Source: an uncultured Lachnospiraceae bacterium (GTDB taxonomy: Bacteria; Bacillota; Clostridia; Lachnospirales; Lachnospiraceae). From it: a stretch of DNA of 30,890 nt. Below are positions 23,207 to 30,852 of the stretch, one piece after another (position 1 is the stretch's first letter; each line of letters starts with the position of its first letter). The notes below the pieces were generated by a model, which was given only the letters and a program-made list of their open reading frames with translations, searched no databases and had not been told where the DNA came from. The stretch lies in the NCBI GenBank assembly GCA_910586705.1, contig CAJUJK010000039.1, forward strand, positions 1-30,890, written 5' to 3'. The translations under genes and the position numbers were made by a program.

Positions 23207-25135
23207 TCAGACGTCCAGTTCCGCCTCCTGCGCGTTCTTGTAAATAAACGCCTTTCTGGGCGGCACCTCCGTACCCATCAGCATTTCCGTCACCTCGCTG
23301 GCCATGCGGGCGTCCTCGATCTCCACCTGCTTTAACATCCGCTTTTCGGGGTCAAGGGTAGTCTCCCAGAGCTGTTCCGCGTCCATCTCACCCAGACCCT
23401 TGTAGCGTTGTAACGTGAAAGGACCTTTGTGCCGTTTCCGATACTTTTCCAGCGCCTTGTCGTCGTAGAGGTACTCTTCCGCCCCTTTGGACGGCATGGC
23501 CTTATACAAGGGCGGCATGGCGATATAGACATGCCCCTCGTAGATCAGTTCCGGCATAAACCGGTAAAACAGCGTAAGCAGTAACGTGGAAATATGGGCG
23601 CCGTCCACATCCGCATCCGCCATAATGATGATTTTGTCATAGCGGAGCTTTGAAATGTCAAAGTCATTGCCGTAACCTTCCGAAAAGCCGCAGCCGAAGG
23701 CGTTGATCATCGTCTTGATCTCGGCGTTTGCCAGCACCTTGTCGATACTCGCCTTCTCCACATTAAGAATCTTGCCGCGGATCGGCAGGATCGCCTGAAA
23801 CATGCGGTTTCTGGCGGTCTTTGCGCTGCCGCCCGCAGAATCGCCCTCCACGATGAAGATTTCGCACTTGGAGGCGTCCTTCGACTCGCAGTTCGCTAAC
23901 TTCCCGTTGGAGTCAAAGGAAAACTTCTGTTTGGTCAGCAGGTTGGTCTTTGCCTTCTCCTCGGTTTTCCGAATCTTAGCCGCCTTCTCCGCACAGCCGA
24001 TAATGCTCTTTAAGGTTTCCAGATTGCGGTCAAAGAAGCGGACAATCTCGTCGCCCGTCACCTTGCTGACCACTTTCGCCGCGTCCTGATTGTCCAGCTT
24101 GGTCTTGGTCTGTCCCTCGAACCGGGGATCGGGATGCTTGATGGAAATGACCGCCGTCATGCCGTTTCTCACATCCGCGCCGGTAAAGTTCACATCCTTT
24201 TCCTTTAAGATGTTAAGCCCGCGGGCGTAAGTGTTAATCACGTTTGTGAACATGGTCTTAAACCCTGTCAGGTGCGTGCCGCCCTCGGCGTTGTAAATAT
24301 TGTTACAAAATCCAAGCACATTCTCGTGGAATTCGTTCACATACTGGAACGCGCACTCCACGGTGATCCCTTCCGCTTCCCCCTTGAAGTAAATCACGTC
24401 GTGAATCGCCTCGCGGCTCTTGTTCATGTCTTTGATAAAGCCCACAATGCCCTCCGGCTCATGGTACTCGATCTTTTCTGGTTCCGCCCCTCTCTTATCC
24501 TCATAAATAATCGTAAGTTCCGGGTTTAAGTATGCGGTCTCGTGTAGCCGGCTCTTTACGTCGTCCTCCTTGAAACGGGTCTTATCAAAAATCGTGTCGT
24601 CCGGCAGGAAATTGATGGTGGTGCCGGATTCCCGTGTCTTTCCGACGACAGGGAGCAGCCCGTCCGCAAGTTCCAGCGTGGGAATGCCGCGCTCATAATG
24701 ATCCTCATAGATCTGCCCGCCGGTTTTCACGGTCACATGGAGGTATGTGGACAGCGCGTTCACCACCGAGGAACCCACACCGTGCAGTCCGCCGCTGGTC
24801 TTATAGGCGCCGTTGTCAAATTTTCCGCCCGCGTGAAGGGTGGTGAATACGAGCCGTTCCGCGCTGATGCCCTTCTCGTGCATCCCTACGGGGATCCCGC
24901 GCCCGTTGTCCGAGACGGTGGCGGAACCGTCCGCCTCAAGGGTCACCCTTATGGTGCTGCAGTAGCCCGCCAGATGCTCGTCCACCGCATTGTCCATGAT
25001 CTCGTAAATCAGATGGTTTAACCCCTTGGTGGAGACGCTGCCGATATACATGCCCGGACGGACCCGGACCGCTTCCAGTCCCTCCAGGACTGTGATGCTG
25101 GAGGCATCATATGTATTGTTATCTGTCTTTGCCAT
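23207..25135 (-). CDS. parE: Topoisomerase IV subunit B (ParE-like)
   Basis: The 642-residue ATPase subunit. A GHKL ATP-binding domain holds EIMDNAVDE with catalytic Glu45, SDNGRGIP (75-82) and GGLHGVGSSVVNALS. The transducer domain follows, then a TOPRIM domain with EGDSAGGSA and DADVDGAHI, and the C-terminal RYKGLGEMDAEQLWETT. GyrB and ParE are hard to separate by eye; the assignment follows its partner, which lacks a GyrA-box. A GTGAGG precedes the ATG by about ten bases. It is the first gene of the parE-parC-rsmD-coaD cluster, with a candidate promoter at 25252-25281. Confidence 0.92.
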   Translation of the reverse strand: MAKTDNNTYDASSITVLEGLEAVRVRPGMYIGSVSTKGLNHLIYEIMDNAVDEHLAGYCSTIRVTLEADGSATVSDNGRGIPVGMHEKGISAERLVFTTLHAGGKFDNGAYKTSGGLHGVGSSVVNALSTYLHVTVKTGGQIYEDHYERGIPTLELADGLLPVVGKTRESGTTINFLPDDTIFDKTRFKEDDVKSRLHETAYLNPELTIIYEDKRGAEPEKIEYHEPEGIVGFIKDMNKSREAIHDVIYFKGEAEGITVECAFQYVNEFHENVLGFCNNIYNAEGGTHLTGFKTMFTNVINTYARGLNILKEKDVNFTGADVRNGMTAVISIKHPDPRFEGQTKTKLDNQDAAKVVSKVTGDEIVRFFDRNLETLKSIIGCAEKAAKIRKTEEKAKTNLLTKQKFSFDSNGKLANCESKDASKCEIFIVEGDSAGGSAKTARNRMFQAILPIRGKILNVEKASIDKVLANAEIKTMINAFGCGFSEGYGNDFDISKLRYDKIIIMADADVDGAHISTLLLTLFYRFMPELIYEGHVYIAMPPLYKAMPSKGAEEYLYDDKALEKYRKRHKGPFTLQRYKGLGEMDAEQLWETTLDPEKRMLKQVEIEDARMASEVTEMLMGTEVPPRKAFIYKNAQEAELDV

Positions 25136-25251
25136 TTTCGTTTAACCTCACTTTGCAGCAAACAGACTGCGGGGAGAAATTTCGACAAAAATTGCGCATT
25201 GCAGGATTTCCTTCATTTCCCCTCTGCCGGTGTACTGCCGTTGCTATGCGT

Positions 25252-25281
25252 AGCATACCATAAATCTGGTATTTTTGCAAA
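25252..25281 (-). promoter_or_regulatory. Candidate parE promoter
   Basis: On minus, TTTGCA (25281-25276) and TATGCT (25257-25252) are 18 nt apart, an acceptable sigma-A promoter. The -35 box lies in the loop and the spacer in one arm of the inverted repeat 25258-25301, so a bound protein would interfere with or assist polymerase. The leader to the parE start would be about 110 nt. Confidence 0.45.
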
Positions 25282-25301
25282 GAAAAAGTACCAGATTATG
25301 G
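25258..25301. repeat. Long inverted repeat upstream of parE
   Basis: CCATAAATCTGGTA (25258-25271) and TACCAGATTATGG (25289-25301) are reverse complements of each other except for one extra A, around a 17-nt A/T-rich centre. No T run follows on either strand, so it is not a normal terminator. A second small dyad, TGCTA and TAGCA, sits at 25242-25255 beside it. Confidence 0.7.
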
Positions 25302-25459
25302 GGAATGCCCTATGCCTTTCCGGCTGCCGTCTGACCTGTGCGGAATAGGTTCAAAGCTTCCGCACACACCATTTTGCAAGCCGTGCAGGAACATAAATAC
25401 GGTTTAAAAAGAATTGTTGCACTGTTATTGATAAAGCAGAGGGCTGTGCCGCCGTGCAC

Positions 25460-26233
25460 TCACTCCTCCACCCGGTACAGATATTCGCGCCCCCGCTTTC
25501 CGTCCCTTCGCAGAATATCCAGATACATCAGAATCGGTACGGCGTCCGCGGCAAGATCACGCCTAATCCCCGCCGCCTTCGCAAAATCCGTAATCGTAAA
25601 GGGTTCCTGCAGGTCAATCGGAACAAACTGCATGAAATCCTCTGTCCTCTCCACCCGGATCTCGTCATAGAGGGAGAGGGGCATCCTGTCATAGCGCGTG
25701 GAACCTCGCTTTTTATTGCGGCTCCAGCCGTTTAAGAGGCGGTACTCGTCCATGTCGATCAATGGAAAGGCAAAGGACAGGTTCGGGTCTTTCAAAAAAG
25801 GTTTGATCCGGTACAATTCCGCAAAAGCGTGGTAGGCGTTTCCCGTCACCGGGGACTTATGTTTGTCGGAAAGTTCGCCGCTCTCCTCGTTCATCCAGAT
25901 CAGCCATTTGAAATGGGGAATCGGAAGCACCACCGTGACCGGGTAAAGCGGCAGGAAGGCGGCAAGTTTCGGACGCAGTTTCCCGAAATTCCCGTTCTGT
26001 ATCTCTATGATATGTCCATCCCGGTAAATATCCGCGATATATCCCTCCACGGGAACTTCGTGGCAGTCCTCGTCGGGTTCATAATAAAGCTTCATCACCG
26101 CGTGGACCGTCTTTTCCTGCAGCGTGCCGAAACCGTGGGGATCGTTCTGTTTTAACAAGACCTTTAATTTTGCGCGTTCAAATACATTCTTATCCATATC
26201 AGAAAGTATATCAGATATCGCACGATCGAACAA
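25460..26233 (-). CDS. Predicted PD-(D/E)XK nuclease-like protein with winged helix
   Basis: I know no named family for this 257-residue soluble protein. The N-terminal half fits a PD-(D/E)XK fold: a helix with Glu40 (TLQEKTVHAVMKLYY), Asp68 in GYIADIY, and the strand HIIEIQN with Glu77 and Gln79 in place of the ExK pair. After these come NFGKLRPKLAAF, as in a nuclease core, and VTVVLPIPHFKWLIW. The C-terminal 70 residues (TITDFAKAAGIRRDLAADAV and MYLDILRRDGKRGREYLYRV) look like a winged helix. This could be a DNA-cutting or DNA-binding protein; both are inference. The start is TTG at 26233 after GGAG; a later ATG at 26197 has no such site. It is a single gene with a 181-nt divergent gap upstream. 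Confidence 0.7.
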   Translation of the reverse strand: MFDRAISDILSDMDKNVFERAKLKVLLKQNDPHGFGTLQEKTVHAVMKLYYEPDEDCHEVPVEGYIADIYRDGHIIEIQNGNFGKLRPKLAAFLPLYPVTVVLPIPHFKWLIWMNEESGELSDKHKSPVTGNAYHAFAELYRIKPFLKDPNLSFAFPLIDMDEYRLLNGWSRNKKRGSTRYDRMPLSLYDEIRVERTEDFMQFVPIDLQEPFTITDFAKAAGIRRDLAADAVPILMYLDILRRDGKRGREYLYRVEE

Positions 26234-26339
26234 GTGTTTTCTTCTCCGCTATAGGAATACTGTATGAACAAAAAGACAAATTTGGTATAAATTGCGCATT
26301 TTACGGTATAGATGGGCACATCGCTTGACAGGGAAAACA

Positions 26340-26368
26340 TTTACAAATAAAATAGGCAAGAGTATAAT
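26340..26368 (+). promoter_or_regulatory. Sigma-A promoter of the diguanylate cyclase
   Basis: TTTACA (26340-26345) and a perfect TATAAT (26363-26368) are 17 nt apart, about 47 nt before the start codon. A separate TTGACA lies at 26325-26330 but too far from this -10 box to pair with it. Confidence 0.8.
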
Positions 26369-26414
26369 AGAATAGATTAGTTATGTACAAAACCTTACAA
26401 ACAGGAATCCTGCC

Positions 26415-27533
26415 ATGAATAAAAAACAATGGAAAACCCGCTTGAAAAAAGGCTTTAACAAAATAATAGATGTTCTGACAGGCAGAACGCAGATTACGAA
26501 CCGCTTGAAATTCCATGCACTGATCGGCTCCATCGCATCGGTGCACGTTCTTTTGCTTGTCATTTTCAGCATATTTCAAATTATGCCACTGTTCTTTTTC
26601 AATATTTTCAGTGTGCTTACCTACGCGCTCTGCTTCTGGCTGATGTGGGGCGAACGGGAACACTACCTGACGATTTACCTGATTACGTTCATCGAGGTTG
26701 TGATGCATTCCTTTGCCGCTACGATCGTTCTCGGCTGGGAGTATGGGTTTGCACAGTATATCATTGCCATAGTCCCGGTCGGTTTTTATATCTGCTATAC
26801 CCTCGACATCAAGCATAAGAAATTTACCATAGCCACCGTGTCGGCTGTTTTTTCAGCCGTCGCATTTCTTTCCTGCAAGTTTCTCTCTTTCTTCGGGGAA
26901 CCCCTTGTGGAGACAAACAATGTGGCGCTGGAACTTTCCCTCTACGTGTTCAATTCGCTCTGTGCCTTCGTGTTCCTGACGCTCTTCTCACTGATTTTCG
27001 TATTTGAGATGAGGCTTTCCAGCAACCGGCTCAAACGGCAGAACGATATTTTGGATAAACTTGCCAGCACCGATCCGCTGACCGGGCTTTACAACCGCCG
27101 GAGCATGGATGTATTCCTCAATCAGGCTGTGGAATCGGCGTCCAGTTTTGCCCTCATTATGTGTGATATTGATAATTTCAAGAAGGTAAACGACACCTAC
27201 GGACATGATTTCGGTGATGTGGTTTTAAAGGGAATCGCCAGCATCACCGCAGAGCAGGTAAAGGGACACGGTTACGTCTGCCGCTGGGGCGGAGAAGAGA
27301 TTCTGATTCTGATCAACAATGCCTCGGAGGAAAGTTCCTTCCGCATTGCGGAAAATATCCGCAGAAATGTGGCGAACCGTGTGTTTGAACTGAACGATAA
27401 ATGGATTCACTGTTCCCTCACGCTGGGCATCGCCCTCTACGACGGAAAGGAACCCGTGGAAGAAACGATCACAAGAGCAGATTACAACCTCTACTGTGGG
27501 AAACGCAACGGAAAAAACGCTGTGGTATTATAA
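26415..27533 (+). CDS. Membrane-anchored diguanylate cyclase (GGDEF)
   Basis: The 372-residue protein has six hydrophobic segments between about residues 33 and 197, a sensory membrane part that I cannot assign to a named family, then a short coiled linker and a GGDEF domain (about 215-372). The GGDEF domain would make cyclic di-GMP from two GTP. The metal site is DIDNFKKVND (251-260, with Asp251), and the signature is GGEEI at 292-296 with Ile in the last place, a tolerated variant. The feedback I-site RxxD, expected just upstream, is replaced by KGHG (283-286), so product inhibition at that site is unlikely. ALYDGKE and ADYNLYCGKRNGKN complete the domain. The ATG follows AGGA in a small CAGG-CCTG dyad. 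Confidence 0.92.
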   Translation: MNKKQWKTRLKKGFNKIIDVLTGRTQITNRLKFHALIGSIASVHVLLLVIFSIFQIMPLFFFNIFSVLTYALCFWLMWGEREHYLTIYLITFIEVVMHSFAATIVLGWEYGFAQYIIAIVPVGFYICYTLDIKHKKFTIATVSAVFSAVAFLSCKFLSFFGEPLVETNNVALELSLYVFNSLCAFVFLTLFSLIFVFEMRLSSNRLKRQNDILDKLASTDPLTGLYNRRSMDVFLNQAVESASSFALIMCDIDNFKKVNDTYGHDFGDVVLKGIASITAEQVKGHGYVCRWGGEEILILINNASEESSFRIAENIRRNVANRVFELNDKWIHCSLTLGIALYDGKEPVEETITRADYNLYCGKRNGKNAVVL

Positions 27534-27552
27534 GCGGTCCCTGCCGCAAATA

Positions 27553-28338
27553 TCACAGCGTTTTCACATGCCGGTCCCCGTGCAGGATCCGCTCCCTGTC
27601 CGACGCATTGATCTGCGTCAGTTTTCCGTTTTTGTCATAATAAGTTAACAGTGTGGAATTTTTGGCGACAGAACGTTTTCCGTCGTCCGTAAGCAAGCTG
27701 ATCACCTGATCCAGATTCCCGGAACGCAGATGTTTGCGGATCTTTTCATCGCGTTCCGCCTGCTGTGTCTCTAAATTCGCCTTTTCCTCCCGGACGGTTT
27801 CGTCTTCTGCCGCTTTTTTTGCTGCCTCCAAACCATCTGCGCCTGAAGATCCTTCCTCTTTTTCGCTCATTGCCGCAGCATTCGGTCTGGGAATCCCCTT
27901 CATGGCGTAGTATTCTTCCGTGTAACGCTCCACTTCCTCGGGCGTCACGTCCTCGGAAACTGTCTCCTGCGGCGTATCGTTCCAGACTTTGTAGAAGAAC
28001 TCTCCCACCGCCGCAAACAGGCTCTTAAAAACCGACAGCACGGCGTCAAACAGCCCGTTCCCCGCATTTTCAGCCTTTGAAACGTCCGCTGTCTGTTCCC
28101 GTTCATCTGCCCTGCCGCCGGATAATTCCAGCTTCACGCCGCCCTGCGTTCTGATCTGGGCGCCGGGTTTCTGATGCAGTTTTTTATCTTCGCCTTTTTC
28201 TTCTTTCTTTTTCGGAACGTCCTGTTCCTTCTGCCGCTCCAGACTGAATTTCTCCTGACTTTCGGCATTTTTGGCAGGCTTTAATTGACTGCTGTAGTCA
28301 TAGGCGGGATTATCGCCGTCACCGACCCTGTAGATCAT
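27553..28338 (-). CDS. Uncharacterised charged protein with conserved-looking C terminus
   Basis: I do not recognise this 261-residue protein. Residues 12-90 are low-complexity and rich in Lys, Glu and Gln, so probably disordered. A helical, mildly hydrophobic stretch LFDAVLSVFKSLFAAVGEFF (about 95-114) might attach to a membrane surface. After an acidic middle, the last 65 residues (EKIRKHLRSGNLDQVISLLT, then KNSTLLTYYDKNGKLTQINA and SDRERILHGDRHVKTL) look compact and more ordered than the rest. There is no signal sequence. GGTGG lies close to the ATG. The gene converges on the diguanylate cyclase with 19 nt between them and follows leuD by 76 nt. Confidence 0.65.
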   Translation of the reverse strand: MIYRVGDGDNPAYDYSSQLKPAKNAESQEKFSLERQKEQDVPKKKEEKGEDKKLHQKPGAQIRTQGGVKLELSGGRADEREQTADVSKAENAGNGLFDAVLSVFKSLFAAVGEFFYKVWNDTPQETVSEDVTPEEVERYTEEYYAMKGIPRPNAAAMSEKEEGSSGADGLEAAKKAAEDETVREEKANLETQQAERDEKIRKHLRSGNLDQVISLLTDDGKRSVAKNSTLLTYYDKNGKLTQINASDRERILHGDRHVKTL

Positions 28339-28355
28339 AGTACCACCCTGTTATT

Positions 28356-28410
28356 CCCGCGAGCAGCGAGCCAAAGTCGTGCTTGTATGACCTTGGCGAC
28401 TGCCGCGAGG
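28356..28410. repeat. Long imperfect inverted repeat after leuD
   Basis: Arms at 28356-28376 and 28392-28410 pair through most of their length (core blocks CGCG, GCAG and GCCAA), around a 15-nt loop. No T run follows on either strand. It fills nearly the whole 76-nt gap between leuD and the downstream gene. It may be a stability structure or a dispersed palindromic repeat; only one copy was seen in the window. Confidence 0.6.
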
Positions 28411-28414
28411 TATC

Positions 28415-28903
28415 TCACTTTTGATTGATATAATTTACCAGCCCTTCCGCCGCGATGATCTTCTGCATGAACTCGGGAAATGCCTGACCCTGATAGGTCG
28501 TTCCTTTGGTCACGTCGGTGATCACGCCGGAATCGAAATCCACTTCCACCTCGTCCCCCGCCTCAATCGCGACAGCCGCCTCGGGGCATTCCACGATAGG
28601 CAGACCGATATTGATGGCGTTTCTGTAAAAGATGCGGGCAAAGGTCTCCGCGATCACGCAGCTCACTCCTGCCGCCTTGATGGCGATGGGTGCGTGCTCT
28701 CTCGAAGAACCGCAGCCGAAATTCTTTGTTGCCACGATGATATCGCCCTTCTTTACCTTATTGATAAACTCTTTGTCGATATCCTCCATACAGTGCGTCG
28801 CCAGCTCCGCCGGGTCGGAGGAGTTTAAGTAACGCGCCGGGATGATCACATCCGTGTCTACATTGTCCCCATATTTAAAAACATGTCCTTTTGCCGCTTT
28901 CAT
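28415..28903 (-). CDS. leuD: 3-isopropylmalate dehydratase small subunit LeuD
   Basis: The 162-residue swivel subunit pairs with LeuC to isomerise 2-isopropylmalate to 3-isopropylmalate in leucine synthesis. It has DVIIPARYLN near residue 18-27, the aconitase-type loop NFGCGSSREHAP, AETFARIFYRNAINIGLPI, and the length of the short clostridial and archaeal form rather than the 200-residue bacterial one. It follows leuC by 58 nt. Confidence 0.96.
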   Translation of the reverse strand: MKAAKGHVFKYGDNVDTDVIIPARYLNSSDPAELATHCMEDIDKEFINKVKKGDIIVATKNFGCGSSREHAPIAIKAAGVSCVIAETFARIFYRNAINIGLPIVECPEAAVAIEAGDEVEVDFDSGVITDVTKGTTYQGQAFPEFMQKIIAAEGLVNYINQK

Positions 28904-28961
28904 AGTTGTTCTCCCTTTCCTTTATGTTATTCGCAGTATGCACGCAAAAACCTTCGGTTTT

Positions 28962-30227
28962 TTACGCAAGCTGGCAGGGACAGGAGATCTTCCCTGTCAC
29001 CGCGCTTGCCGCCGCGACTGCGGGGCTTGCCAGATAAATCTCGGAATCCACATGTCCCATACGTCCCACAAAGTTGCGGTTCGTGGTGGACACGCAGCGC
29101 TCACCCTCCGCGAGAATGCCCATGTAACCGCCAAGGCAAGGTCCGCAGGTTGGTGTGCTGACAATCGCGCCCGCCTCGATAAAGGTCTTTAAAAGCCCCT
29201 CTTCCATCGCCTGCAGGTAAATCGCCTGCGTGGCAGGAATCACGATACAGCGCATCCCCGGTGCCACATGTCTGTCTTTCAGGACCTTCGCGGCGATCCG
29301 CAGATCGTCCAGTCTCCCGTTGGTGCAGGAGCCGATCACCACTTGATCGATCTTTATGTCGCCCTTGATCTCGTCGATGGTCTTTGTATTCTCCGGCAGA
29401 TGGGGAAATGCCACCGTGGGACGGAGCGTGCCAAGGTCAATGGTGTACTCCTCGTCGTAGACCGCGTCCGCATCCGCCTCATATATCTTATATGCTCTCG
29501 TGCCGTGCTCCTTCATGTAGGCAACGGCGAGATCATCCACCGGGAAAATACCGTTCTTTCCGCCCGCCTCAATCGCCATGTTGGCGATGGTGAACCGATC
29601 GTCCATGGAAAGGTTTGCAATGCCGTCCCCGGTAAACTCCATGGATTTGTAGAGGGCGCCGTCCACGCCGATCATGCCTATGATGTGCAGGATCACGTCC
29701 TTTCCGCTGACCCACTCGGAGGGCTTGCCGGTCAGGTTAAATTTGATGGCGGAAGGCACTTTGAACCACGCCTTGCCGGTAGCCATACCAGCCGCCATGT
29801 CCGTGCTGCCGACACCTGTGGAGAACGCGCCCAGCGCACCGTATGTACAGGTGTGGGAGTCCGCGCCGATAATTACGTCGCCCGCCACGGTCAGACCCTG
29901 CTCCGGGAGAAGGGCGTGCTCGATGCCCATCTGTCCCACCTCAAAATAATTCGTAATTTCATTTCTCTTCGCAAATTCCCGCACACATTTACAGTGTTCC
30001 GCGGACTTGATATCCTTATTGGGGACGAAATGATCCGGCACAAGGGCGATTTTGTCCTTGTCAAACACACCGTCCACCTTCATTTTTTCCATTTCGTGGA
30101 TCGCCACGGGGCTTGTGATATCGTTGCCCAACACCAGATCGAGATCCGCCTCGATGAGCTGCCCTGCCTCCACTTTATCCAGACCGGCGTGCGCCGCCAG
30201 AATTTTCTGTGTCATTGTCATTCCCAT
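28962..30227 (-). CDS. leuC: 3-isopropylmalate dehydratase large subunit LeuC
   Basis: The 421-residue aconitase-family subunit that holds a [4Fe-4S] cluster. The cluster cysteines are in GSCTNGR and TCGPCLGG, the ADSHTCTYGALGAFSTGVG segment marks the family, and RNFVGRMGHVDSEIYLASP ends the cluster domain. With LeuD it catalyses the second committed step of leucine synthesis. A strong AAGGAGG precedes the ATG at 30227. The gene is divergent from a LysR-type regulator, an arrangement typical for regulated leuCD. I could not find a good -35/-10 pair for leuC, in keeping with activation by a regulator. Confidence 0.96.
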   Translation of the reverse strand: MGMTMTQKILAAHAGLDKVEAGQLIEADLDLVLGNDITSPVAIHEMEKMKVDGVFDKDKIALVPDHFVPNKDIKSAEHCKCVREFAKRNEITNYFEVGQMGIEHALLPEQGLTVAGDVIIGADSHTCTYGALGAFSTGVGSTDMAAGMATGKAWFKVPSAIKFNLTGKPSEWVSGKDVILHIIGMIGVDGALYKSMEFTGDGIANLSMDDRFTIANMAIEAGGKNGIFPVDDLAVAYMKEHGTRAYKIYEADADAVYDEEYTIDLGTLRPTVAFPHLPENTKTIDEIKGDIKIDQVVIGSCTNGRLDDLRIAAKVLKDRHVAPGMRCIVIPATQAIYLQAMEEGLLKTFIEAGAIVSTPTCGPCLGGYMGILAEGERCVSTTNRNFVGRMGHVDSEIYLASPAVAAASAVTGKISCPCQLA

Positions 30228-30279
30228 TGTCGTTCCTCCTTATATGCTCTCTGCGCTTACTGATTAGTGTATCACAATT

Positions 30280-30295
30280 CTATCCGTCCGTATAG
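30280..30295. promoter_or_regulatory. Dyad in the leuC-lysR gap, candidate LysR box
   Basis: CTAT (30280-30283) and ATAG (30292-30295) form a short dyad, 53 bases upstream of the leuC start. LysR-type regulators often bind interrupted dyads in such divergent gaps, although this one is not a clean T-N11-A. The match is short and may be chance. Confidence 0.25.
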
Positions 30296-30362
30296 ATGCA
30301 ATCCCACAGGGAACCGCCTGTTACTTTTTTACATCGGCACCAAGCAAAATTCCTGTGCTTTC

Positions 30363-30391
30363 TTGCATTATAATTCACGCAATGGTATAAT
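30363..30391 (+). promoter_or_regulatory. Sigma-A promoter of the LysR-type gene
   Basis: TTGCAT (30363-30368) and a perfect TATAAT (30386-30391) are 17 nt apart, 59 nt before the start codon. The sequence between is AT-rich. It is the best plus-strand promoter in the divergent gap. Confidence 0.75.
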
Positions 30392-30450
30392 TCAAATATA
30401 TATAATTTATAAAACATATAATTACAATTTATGATTATGGAGCAATTTTT

Positions 30451-30852
30451 ATGAAAAACTTAGATAATCTCTCCCGATACAAAATCTTTCTTGCCGTCGC
30501 CGAATGCAAAAGCATCTCCAAAGCTGCCGCGCAATTATATATCTCCCAGCCCGCAGTCAGCATAACTGTCAAAAAACTGGAAGAAAATCTGAATACTACT
30601 CTCTTTTTTAGAAAATCAAAGGGGGTTGAACTGACAGAAAAGGGAAGACAACTATACGAAAACACGAAGAAAGCCTTTCAGATACTCCTGGATACGGAAG
30701 AACATCTCAAACGCAGCCAGAACACCGGCTATCTGCGGATCGCCGCCAGCAATGTGCTGTGCAAGCATTTTCTTATGCCCTATCTCAAGGAATTTACGGG
30801 ACACTATCCTAACACGGACCTGTCCATTACCTGTACCGTAAGCGCAAAGTAA
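30451..30852 (+). pseudogene. LysR-type regulator, cut short after the HTH and start of the effector domain
   Basis: The first 60 residues are a clean LysR winged helix (YKIFLAVAECKSISKAAAQL, YISQPAVSITVKKLEENLNT, LFFRKSKGVELTEKG). The linker helix and the first strand of the effector-binding domain (YLRIAASNVLCKHFLMPYL) follow. At residue 133 a TAA stop ends the frame, where the family normally runs to about 300. The DNA after the stop does not continue the domain in any frame over the 38 bases left. So the gene looks broken by a stop, frameshift or insertion, or the window ends at an assembly break. GGAG precedes the ATG. Placed divergent to leuC, it would normally control leuCD. A short HTH-only protein could still bind DNA. 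Confidence 0.7.

Larger units (their letters stand above)
25136..25459. other. 324-nt intergenic region upstream of parE
   Basis: I see no gene here. The part next to parE (25136-25240) is its leader. The middle has the inverted repeat and promoter candidate. The right part (25302-25459) follows the stop of the nuclease-like gene and shows no clear terminator. Short open frames on plus that cross this part are shadows of that gene. Confidence 0.6.

Noticed and set aside
25189..26300. Identical 12-mer AAATTGCGCATT at 25189-25200 and 26289-26300, flanking the nuclease-like gene
   Set aside because: It looked like attachment or target-site repeats. In a window of 30 kb, about 27 chance pairs of identical 12-mers are expected at even composition, and no recombinase or terminal inverted repeat is present.
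26301..26816. A 171-codon minus frame over the start of the diguanylate cyclase
   Set aside because: It crosses a strong plus promoter and the plus-strand membrane helices and has no recognisable content.
29268..30263. A 331-codon open frame on plus opposite leuC
   Set aside because: LeuC with its cluster cysteines occupies minus. The plus frame is antisense noise.
30228..30450. Leucine T-box or attenuator before leuC
   Set aside because: No T-box consensus, leader peptide with leucine codons, or terminator with T run was found on minus.
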